Shown here piece by piece: positions 55,721 to 64,000 of a stretch of 64,000 nucleotides of DNA (position 1 is its first letter; every line of letters starts with the position of its first letter). Made by a program: the position numbers and the translations under genes. The notes under the pieces were generated by a model, which saw only the letters and a program-made list of their open reading frames with translations, was not told the DNA's origin and ran no database searches. Source of the stretch: Astrothelium macrocarpum (lineage: Eukaryota; Ascomycota; Dothideomycetes; Trypetheliales; Trypetheliaceae); the NCBI GenBank assembly GCA_021030915.1, contig JAGEMR010000110.1:35711-99710 (forward strand). Direction: 5' to 3'.

Positions 55721-56589
55721 GTCAAAAAGGTGATGCAAGGTTATCTGATCGAACTTGCATATAATGAAAATTTCAGAACGACCCACCGAGCATTACTTTG
55801 GCTAGATTTATAGGCACTAATATAATCGCCAGTTTGAGAGATGGGTGCTGTCAAGGTGGGCTGAGTGTGGCAAAGCTTCCAGAAGGACTGTAGTACAATG
55901 TATCTGAGAACAAGGCTCATTACATTGCTGACAAGGCTTCCCTTCAACTATGCAACCAACATGAATCCTTTACGAAACGAAAAAGATCATCGCACCCAGA
56001 GTGTCAGCAGACTTCAGCCTCAAACGGAGCGGGCAAATAAGCGCTCAACGCCAGCACTGCCTTTCTCCTTCGTTCTAAACCCCATATGTGCAACATCGGT
56101 AGGCAGAGACATAGTCCTGATTGCGTACGCGGTATATCACACGACTGAGGCACCTCAACAGCTGTGGGCCCTTTGCAGCTACGGACGGAAGTGACATTTG
56201 CCTAATGTGGCTGAGGATGGAACACGAGGTCAAAGCTTACTCCGGCTGGACGTGTACAACGAAAGATCTTAAGGAATCGAGGTTTGCATCTCAAGTTCTT
56301 GAGACCAAGACATGAGGGATGCATCGCGCTGCCGTTTAGATGACCCGAATCTCCACCTCAACCTCGGTCGTGCACTTTCCGATCTTGCAACAACATCAAG
56401 CCTCTCCACAAACTTGTAGTGATGTAAAGTATCTCTCCCAAAGGCTCTCAGGTACTGTATCATTCCGTTTCTTTGCAATCGTTCACTCGCATCTTGTTCC
56501 GCCAGCTATCAAGATCTGTAATGGGAAGGAAGCCTTAGGACAACCTCACCTCAACCAAACCTCAGTTCCAAAACAAACCTACTTCCACC
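55721..56589. other. Divergent intergenic region
   Basis: About 870 bases between the DUF1399 start and the AhpD-like gene; both promoters must lie here. Short frames present, none credible. Confidence 0.4.
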
Positions 56590-57201
56590 ATGCGCCTTCC
56601 CTACGCTCCCTCCAACCCACCACCCGAATCCCCGGCGTCCGTCACCCAAATTTACGACCAAATCCGCGCTCGCCGCCATCCCCGCCCTCTCATCCCTCTC
56701 GACCTCGCCCTCCTCCACTCCCCACCAGTCGCCAGCGGCTGGTCCTCCTTCCTCGGCGCCATCCGCGGCCAAACCTCCCTCGCACCACGCGATCTCGAGC
56801 TCCCCATTGCGCGTGTCGCCGTGCTGAACAATGCGGTGCATGAGTGGAACGTGCATGGTGCGCTGGCGCTAAAAGCTGGGGTGAGCAAGGAGGGCATAGA
56901 GACGCTGAGGACGGCGCCGGCTGGGGTAGCAGAGGGCGGGACGAAGAGAGAAGGGGATAGTGGGTTGAGTGAGAGGGAGTGGGCGCTGTTGGCGTATACG
57001 GATCAGATGACGGTCAAGGTGAAGGTGGATGATGTGGTTTTTGAAAATTTGAAAAAGGTTGGGTTTAGTGAGAGGGAGATTGTGGAGATTACTGCGGCGG
57101 TGGGCGCGTACAATTGTGTGAGCAGGTTTTTGGTGGCGTTGGATGTTGGGGAAATGAATGGCCATGAGTTGATGGGTGTGGAAGAGTTGAGCAAGAGCTA
57201 G
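56590..57201 (+). CDS. AhpD-like / carboxymuconolactone decarboxylase-family protein
   Basis: A single exon of 203 residues. The AhpD-like fold is suggested by LDLALLHSPPVASGWSSFLG at the start, a core ELPIARVAVLNNAVHEWNVH, then GALALKAGVSKEGIETLRTA, then REWALLAYTDQMTVKVKVDD and EREIVEITAAVGAYNCVSRF. The peroxidase-type CxxC of bacterial AhpD is absent: the place is taken by NNAVHEWNVH, which has the His but no Cys pair. So a peroxidase role is unlikely; a decarboxylase or other function is open. In fungi the family has many paralogues of unknown role. The 3' half is GC-poorer than the start. Confidence 0.85.
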   Translation: MRLPYAPSNPPPESPASVTQIYDQIRARRHPRPLIPLDLALLHSPPVASGWSSFLGAIRGQTSLAPRDLELPIARVAVLNNAVHEWNVHGALALKAGVSKEGIETLRTAPAGVAEGGTKREGDSGLSEREWALLAYTDQMTVKVKVDDVVFENLKKVGFSEREIVEITAAVGAYNCVSRFLVALDVGEMNGHELMGVEELSKS

Positions 57202-58277
57202 TAAGTTTCTGGGATATGATCATTCCTATTTAGGTACGAGTTTAATAAAATCAAGAGGTCAAGAGCCATTTCAAGTTACTCTACCAACGCGAGGTATCAT
57301 TGATCACAAATGTCAAACAAGGCGTAACAAAAGGGCGGAAAATTTATGTGTTAGTAGGAAAAAGCAACATTCAGCAGAGTATAAACACTGGTTGGATGAT
57401 AGTTTCGGCGGGTGGCCAAGTCGACCATCTCTTGAATGCTAGAATGCAGCAAAAACGAACAGACGCATGATTTGAGGCGGAATGGCCGTGAAAATCATGT
57501 TTGTCCACCACCCCAACGTAGCTGAGTAACCTGAGGCTCTCTTTTGCCTATACTTTAGCTTGCTTCGGTAATCAGCAGCTCTATTCACTGATAACTTATT
57601 TCGAGACCTTTGAAAATACCATAGTATTACATGAGTTTAGTAACCTGTGGTAAGGGAAGGCTGATAGTGCTTAATCAGCAACGGCGGACATTTGCTCCTG
57701 ATTTTCTCATCTTAGAACAATTCTCTATCCAGTACAATTCAGCTCTGACTAGCCGAATCGATCCTCTGTTGTTCGCTTAATTAAATTGGCCCATTAGCTG
57801 CTGCTACCTTCTGCTCAAACGAAGATTCAAGCGATCCGCCGACAACGCTTGCTCTTCATCATCGCGGCTACAGATTGTTCGGAACACCAACCGCGCAGCC
57901 CGATCGCCCTTATTCGAGGAACTCACTGATCGCGTAATTTGCGTCGCACTGCCATCTCAATTTTCCAAAAATGTCTCTGCTTCATGTGGTACGCTATGGT
58001 GGTGATGTGGCTCAGCTGTGGAGCATTGAAGTTGCCGAAGCTGGTCAGCCAAGCATAGCAACTCTATAATAATACGACCTGGGTACATATGAACCCACCA
58101 TTACTGTTTTTGAAGAGATTTTGACCGCTGCTTTCGTCTACTCCGAATTTTGTTGTGCTTCCTCTGCCTCTCTTTTCTCTCGCTCCTACATTATTGTTGT
58201 AAAGATAGGAACAATCTCTTACGCACCAGTCAAACACTCAGATCTTCTCTTATTCCAGTTTAGTATTTCATTGACCG
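57202..58277. other. Intergenic
   Basis: Just over 1 kb with no supported gene; only very short frames. I see no tRNA or repeat. Confidence 0.4.
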
Positions 58278-59285
58278 ATGCCGGTCTCCATATTGCCTCC
58301 CCTATGGCTCTCGTCTTCAGACAACGGCGTATCACAATCTTCTTTTCAAGATTCTGAGCTTTCCAACGGCGATTCTGAGACAGCGACAATAGACGGGGAC
58401 TCAGATACCGAGCTTGAAGACGGCGACATTCCCTCTAGTGAGGATGATAGCGACGGATTCGGCGGAGGTCTGATCCCCGTCTTTGTTACAGCCGACATTC
58501 CCCTCGAGGTATGGTTCCTTCCCCGGAAACTTACGGCGTGATAATTTTATACCTCCTGTATGCTTTCAGCAGTGACTCAACATACCCAGACAGTAAATAC
58601 CTGCCTCCAACGCTCCGCCTCACGTCTCTCTTCCGAAGGCCTCGACGAGAACCTGAGTCTTTACCTTGTCACATCTCGCTCCGGCCCCAAACCCTGCGAA
58701 CCCCAAGACCTTCCCATTACCACTTTCCAATCACCCTTCCTCGGTAAATCGCTCGGTGAAATCATCAAGGTCTTCTACGATGAAATATCTGGTGATGATG
58801 TCGATGATCTCGTCACCGGTACTACTTTTGCAGTTCTGGATGCCGGCTCCATTGTGGACGACACCGCGCTGATCGTTTCGGTGAATGATCAAGGGCTAAT
58901 CTGTCCGGGTCAAGAGGAGTATGCAGAGAAGTGCAAGCGTGAAGGAAAGCAGGGGTGGGATGCAGTGGATGGAGAGAAGATTTGGGGTGTTGCGACTGCG
59001 CGAGCAGAGTTTGACATTATCGCGGAGATATTGAATGGGCCGGAGATGGGAAGCCATGGACTAGGGGAAGGGGAAATGGAGGAGGATGATGCGGACAACA
59101 TCGCTGAGGAAACTAAAGAGGAAAAAGAAGAGCGTTTTGCGGTCTGGGAGGATGGAATTTTGGTTTATCGGACTGGAAAGTACGTGGAAATCATGGAGGC
59201 ACATGAGAAAAAGTGTAGAGAAGATGCGGAGGCGTATAGAAGGGAGCATGGGGCCCCTGATGGAGAGTGGGAAAATGAATTATAA
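58278..59285 (+). CDS. Hypothetical acidic protein
   Basis: Exons 58278-58508 and 58590-59285 give 308 residues. Residues 25-65 are strongly acidic (DSETATIDGDSDTELEDGDI). The remainder has a mixed alpha/beta look (LSLYLVTSRSGPKPCEPQDL; SLGEIIKVFYDEISGDDVDD; FAVLDAGSIVDDTALIVSVN). The tail is charged and helical (KEEKEERFAVWEDGILVYRT; EIMEAHEKKCREDAEAYRRE). I do not recognise a family. The intron acceptor at 58589 was preferred because nearer acceptors give an immediate stop. The acidic composition would suit a nuclear or chaperone-like role, but that is conjecture. Confidence 0.65.
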
Positions 59286-60165
59286 TCGATTCCTCGGTTC
59301 AGCCGCAGTCGTGCTACCTATTCCGTAATCTAATACACCTTTTGCTAGATCGATCTCCAGGTTTGTCATGAACAGTACAGTAAGATGCGTCATGGCGAAA
59401 TGGCTGCTCCTATAGATGGTATTCACCGTAATTCTTGGTGGCTTTTTCGCCTGCAAGCGAAATAACTTCATGGTTCTGTCCGAGCCAGGTTAGAATGTTG
59501 CAGAAACAACAGTCCCAAGCATTCATTTGTTTTGTTGAAATGGTATTAAGCAAGAAGTGATTGTAGATAGTGGGGCCGGTGAAGTCTTAAAAATTTTTCT
59601 GATGATTGATCTTGAGAAAGTAGGTGTTGTGCTGGGGAATTTTGTTCCGAAGTTGTTGTTTTGGGGAAAACTGTTCTTCGGGCAGGCAAGTAAGATCCCT
59701 AATCATTTTGTCTGATTATATCTATTCGGCCCATTTAATTTATTTCAGATATGCAGAAATCTCAAACTTTTTCGCGGAACAAAATCTCTTACAAAATAGA
59801 ATCTCTTATGAAAAACCACAAATTCTACTCAAACCAAAGATACAATGTCTTATGAAAAATTCTCAAGATTTGGTGTTCCGCTAATACACTTGGAGCGGCG
59901 AGAGATGTGTTGCTTCATAGATACCCTCAAAATACGGCCACCTTAAGGATTTCCTTTTGGTGGTGCAAATCCACAAGATGCTGTCTGAGACGAAAACCAT
60001 GTTGGCATTGGTAAAAGTGCGATCAGCATGCGAGCTGCATCCTGATTGCATGAGTCCAGCACACCGTAGCTTGAATTAATATCATTGCAGCTGTAGCAGG
60101 CAAATAGCAAGCAATAAGATCTAACAATTTACTGAGGACTGGCTTAGATCAGACCGAAAGGTCGT
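59286..60165. other. Intergenic, convergent 3' ends
   Basis: No gene seen between the rightward acidic-protein gene and the leftward diterpene synthase. Contains a 108-bp imperfect inverted-repeat unit (59774-59881), listed separately. Confidence 0.4.
59774..59881. repeat. Short inverted-repeat element, MITE-like
   Basis: GCGGAACA at 59774-59781 faces TGTTCCGC at 59874-59881, and similarity runs on inward (AAATCT on both arms). TCTTATGAAAAA occurs twice inside. At 108 bp with terminal inverted repeats it resembles a small non-autonomous element, but no clear target duplication is visible. Confidence 0.4.
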
Positions 60166-63100
60166 CTATTTTAATCTTGTAGCAATATCCCTGACAACAT
60201 AAATCTGCCCGTACAAGTCCGTCACGTTGACAAACAGCCTTAGCGCGTTCTTCGTGCCCTCATCCATCCATTTCTCCAGCTTCTGCATCGCACGCCTCAC
60301 TCCTTCAAACTCGTACTCTGCAAGCCAAAGCAAATCCTGCTTTCTGGCTTCGTCGGCGGCTGAAGCGTCACCAGAGCCCGCATCCCGACTGAACTCAGCA
60401 AAGTCGAGCGAGTTGAGATTGCATTCCTCGCGATCCCGCGCCAGCGATCCGCAGTCGTTGTACATGCGACAAAGCGCAGCTAGACGCTGGCGTAGATCCC
60501 GAGCAAGGTAGTCTTGGGTCACGCCGGGAAAGCAGGGTTGATGGGGAGAGCCGATGAGGCAGGTAAAGTAAACGAAAGAGAAGGGACAGCTAGTGTGCTC
60601 AGCGCCTGTCGTGTGCGCCCAGTCGAAGAACGACCTTCGGCAATCGAACCCCTGTGACCGATTGCGTGAATAGGTGCGGTGCTGGCTCGCAGGTTCGTTT
60701 GTAAGCGAATTGCGTTGTGACGAAAGAAGCCGATTGTCTTCGATCTGGGTTAAGTGGGCTTGGAAGAAGTTGTTCAGGTCTTCGCGGAGCTGCATCTGGA
60801 TATGAACCGGAGCGGACTGGACTTGTGGATGGGATAAAATGTAATTGACGTACGAAAGCAGCACCTGCTCGATATCACGCAGCTTATCTGCTTCTGCACA
60901 TTTCGATTGATCGTTTTCTAAGTGCTGTGGAATGCTCGAACCGTGATGACTGTTGGTCGTTACGCCATTTGCTTTTGGTATTTCCATGGCCAGGCAAATC
61001 CTGTGTGCTAAAGCTCGGACTGGTCTGACATTATGTCCGAAAGCCTCATCTACAACCGTCTCCAGGTATTCATCAGCGTGGTAGTTCAGCATTGAGATTA
61101 TCATCATGTCTTGTAACACGGAAGCTGGTACTGGGGAGCCCAAAAGGTTGCAGGCAGTCCATGTCAGCGGAATATACTCCAGATAGCTGTCGGAAGGCAT
61201 ATCCTTGCGAGGAAAAACAATCCTCTTCATTTTATGCAATGACCGGGCAAAGGCCGCGCTTTCCATGATAGCGCATTTTAGCTTTATTTCCCGATTCTCC
61301 ATTTTAGAAAATAGCGGAAGTCTGGAGAAAAATTCGAGAAGCTTGTTGAAAGTCTTATCAGACAGTTCGTTTGTCACATTTGAACAAGTGCTTGCTTTTA
61401 TAGGAGCGTTCATGGCGGAAAGGCAGTACACACGAGCAAGAAGTGGAGAGGAATAAGTCACTTTTTCCACCCAAATTGCGTGTGGTTGCTCCCATAATGT
61501 CTTGGAAGCAATCAGAAATTTACGTCCCCGAATAATCGCATCCTCAGAAGCTTGCTGAATCGCCCCTGCCAGAGGAACTTGCAACAAGCTTGTAATGGCG
61601 AGACTGGCATATGCAGTAACTTCACAATTGCCGTGGCCCCATGATCCATCTGAGCCCTGACTTATAAGGAGCGCTGATAAGGCCTGCCCAAGGACAACGT
61701 ACATTTGGTCAGCGATTGAATGTGTGTCAATGTTTGAAGGCTTTCCGCTATCCCACGAACGTAAGACTTTCACCAGGGCATCGCTAAGGAGCATGATCGA
61801 ATATTCGCTCGCCAAGTTCTAAAACAAATTAGCTGGGAATAAGCCACATTGACACCTGTGACATACCCATTTGTCTTTGAGTTGCCCGTTCATCCACATG
61901 TTGCATAGATAGGTGATTGTTGTTAGAATAATCTCGGAATACATGTTAATATCAGGTGAACACAGCAGGGCTTTAAGGATGTTACAATTGGCACTGAAAC
62001 TGGAATTCTTCTCCAAAGGGTACGTTCGGAATGACCCTTTATTATCAAAAGCTTTAATCATGGGGGCTGTATTGACATGATCTTTCTCGAGGATATGCAA
62101 AGTCTGGATGGCTTTCGCAGTGTCGTCAGCGTCCGGTAGCGTATTTGATGCTGTGGTCATTAGTTGAGGATCTGCATCCGATTCTCAGGGCTTTATTACC
62201 AAATCCGACTATTCCACCGTTACTGCGAAGACAGCTGGTAAGATACTTGGCAAGCACAGAAACCGGGTCAGATCCAAGCTGATCTACGGTGTATCCGGCC
62301 TCAAGCAGTGTCGATAGAGTCTGCGTTCGATCCGTGAGCTTTAGCCGTACTTGACATCCAAAGATTTGCCCGCTTACCCAAGTTATATCAAAAATCTCGG
62401 TCGGATATGCAGCCGAAAGACCGTCAAATTGCTGTTCATCGCGGAATCTCACAGCCTTGCGCAAATAATCTTCCGCTTTATCATTCCATGTTGAGGAATA
62501 GATTAGATAAGCAGCAGTAGCGGAAGGAGAATTCAGCATGCTACCATTGACCAAATGATGACCTAGGCGGTCGAAATCGACTGCTCCCACGAAAGCTTCC
62601 AAACAATGAATCAAAGTAGTCTCTTTAGTTGAATAGATCATTTCTAGATTTACCTTTGCTAGCTTCTTCTGCTTTTCGATTGTTAAGCTATCCCGCCCCG
62701 GAAAGAAGAAGCCAATTTGATATTTCTCAAGTTGTGTAAGCATAGCCGGGACCAAAAGTTCGAATCCGACCTGGTCTGTACCAGCAATATCCCATGTTTC
62801 AAGTGTCATTCTAAGGGCACTGGTTGCTTTTTCAACGCGTAAATCGACGTCCCAAGGTAATGCGCCGCCTCTGACGTCGTGTCTGTAATGTTGGTGTGTG
62901 AGCAAAGCCAGGAGAGCAGACGCAGTACTCAGTATCATGTCGACCTGTGTTGCACCATCTTCCCAACCGCCATTGGGAGATTGTCTGTCCATGATGAATT
63001 GAAATGCGTCTGGGAAGAGCCATCGCCTTTCTCCATGGGAATCCTTGAATATCATCGAGACCCATGCTGTATCATAGATGCTGCTCGACATAGATCTGAC

Positions 63101-63193
63101 GTGATCATTGCAAAGAACACCAGATGCAATACGCTTAACAAGAAGAGCAGCCTCTTGCTGAAGTGTTTTGCTCAATTCTGTGGATTGGTGCAT
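60166..63193 (-). CDS. Fungal diterpene synthase (CPS/KS-type, class II + class I)
   Basis: Exons in transcription order are 63193-62200, 62150-61867 and 61818-60166, encoding 976 residues, normal for fungal copalyl-diphosphate synthase/kaurene-synthase type proteins. The class II site is DADD at 338-341 (LPDADDTAK), for protonation of geranylgeranyl diphosphate. The class I site is DEYLE at 675-679 (NYHADEYLE), with the second metal motif NDCGSLARD at 880-888 and the following REECNLNSLDFAEF. Both sites look intact, so a bifunctional cyclase is likely. N-terminal landmarks are SSSIYDTAWVSMIF and QSPNGGWEDG. Known relatives make ent-kaurene, aphidicolanol, pimaradiene or other labdane-derived skeletons; the product cannot be read from sequence. 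The gene lies alone at the window end, next to an extremely AT-rich block. Any P450 or GGPP synthase partners would be beyond it. Start: first true ATG. Confidence 0.93.
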
Positions 63194-63400
63194 CGTTTCT
63201 CCAATACAAAGTTTCAATCACAATATCGAAGGCACCCTGAAAGAGTCAAGGGACTCGGACATGGGGAATCAAGATAGTCTGAAAAGTAATGTCCATGTCA
63301 TAGCTCAGGGGTCGGAAGGATCATTGGATCGCATAGCATAGCATAATAGCTGAATAGCATAGAATCTGGATAATTATTTTAATATTAAGGATCATTCCGG
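63194..63400. promoter_or_regulatory. Diterpene synthase upstream region
   Basis: About 200 bases of ordinary composition before the AT-rich block. A short ATAGC tandem run (GCATAGCATAGCATAATAGC) lies at 63331-63350, with a further AATAGCATAG just after. Presumed core promoter space. Confidence 0.4.
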
Positions 63401-64000
63401 GCCCATTTTCAAATCAGATTAGATCTATATATATCAATTATTTAAAAAATTTTGTATGATATTTTATTCATTAAATAAATATTTTAAAAATGTTTATATG
63501 AGATTTATAAATAATTGATAAATTTATAAAATATTATATTCTTATTTAAGAATTTTCAAAAAAAAATATTTTTATAATACGAATTTAATTACAAATTTTA
63601 CGTTTCATATAAAAAATTTTATACATATTATATAATAAATTAATAAAAAAGATATTTATTTTTATTCATTATATAAATATTCAATTTTTAATATCTTTTT
63701 TTAAATCTAATTCTTTAAATATTTAATTCTTTTAATATTCATTATATCAAAAATTATTCTTTTTCATAAAATTATATAATATATATATGAAAAAATTTTT
63801 TCAGATTCATTATTTATTATTGAAATGAAAAATATTTTCATTATAAAATATAAAAAAAATGGCCAATATTTCTATTATTAATTTTAATATTATTATTATA
63901 TAATTATTATATTTTTAATATCATATAATATTTTATTATAATATTTTTTATATTCATTTTTTATTTATTTTTTTATTTTAATTTTATTTTATATATTTAT
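63401..64000. repeat. Extremely AT-rich block (isochore edge)
   Basis: Sampled lines contain about 4-6 G or C per 60 bases, and some have fewer. No coding frame of note, no tandem unit. The change from normal composition is abrupt at about 63,370-63,420. Such blocks in ascomycetes usually come from repeats mutated by RIP. Mitochondrial origin is possible but less likely. Confidence 0.8.

Noticed and set aside
57971..58069. 32-codon frame starting MSLLHVVRYGGDVAQLWSIE
   Set aside because: Too short and isolated, with no sign of conservation or splice partners.
63401..64000. Mitochondrial DNA fragment
   Set aside because: No mitochondrial gene fragments or tRNAs seen, and the composition is lower in G+C than usual fungal mitochondrial coding DNA; an AT isochore fits better.
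1..64000. CRISPR array, prokaryotic operon or phage element
   Set aside because: The window is clearly eukaryotic with spliced genes; the tandem repeats seen lack regular spacers.

Overview
The window is nuclear DNA of a filamentous ascomycete (Pezizomycotina). Genes are broken by many short introns, mostly 43-60 nt, with GT-AG ends and branch/acceptor signals typical of the group. The gene set is also characteristic: an AcuK/ERT1 zinc-cluster regulator, PAN2, a CFEM GPI-anchored protein, a fungal diterpene synthase and an RRG9/neugrin protein. I cannot place it to class. Exon coordinates were derived by hand from splice signals and reading phase, and each model was checked to sum to a whole number of codons.

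Left third (1-20,000) is mostly conserved housekeeping. In order it holds a 5'-truncated WW/FF splicing factor (TCERG1/Urn1-like), ATP-dependent PEP carboxykinase, PAN2 deadenylase, a CENP-Q/Fta7-like kinetochore protein, the gluconeogenesis activator AcuK/ERT1, the meiotic crossover protein SPO22/ZIP4, a basic hypothetical protein and CTF8. PEP carboxykinase, the classic AcuK target, lies about 6 kb from acuK, and its upstream region carries two CCG-N7-CCG elements of the kind reported as AcuK/AcuM sites.

The section 19,500-22,200 has no gene. It holds a decayed minisatellite of about 58-73 bp units, a short CAGACC-type array and a long polypurine tract. The middle (22,200-32,800) contains COX11 (with a GC-AG intron), a HIT zinc-finger protein, a coiled-coil acidic hypothetical, anthranilate synthase component I (TRP2), a CFEM cell-wall protein with an internal 33-bp repeat, a small Ser-rich protein and CutC. 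A gene-empty stretch of about 4 kb follows.

The accessory-looking block 36,900-45,800 groups an MFS carrier, a MATE exporter, a secreted agmatinase-family ureohydrolase and a DHA1-type MFS carrier, which could act together on guanidino compounds or polyamines. Next come a DUF2236 (MpaB/rubber-oxygenase type) membrane protein, RRG9, RGP1, a DUF1399 protein with a Gly/Cys-rich tail, an AhpD-like protein and an acidic hypothetical. The window ends with a bifunctional-type diterpene synthase carrying both class II and class I motifs. It abuts an extremely AT-rich block (63,400-64,000) that looks like the edge of an AT isochore.
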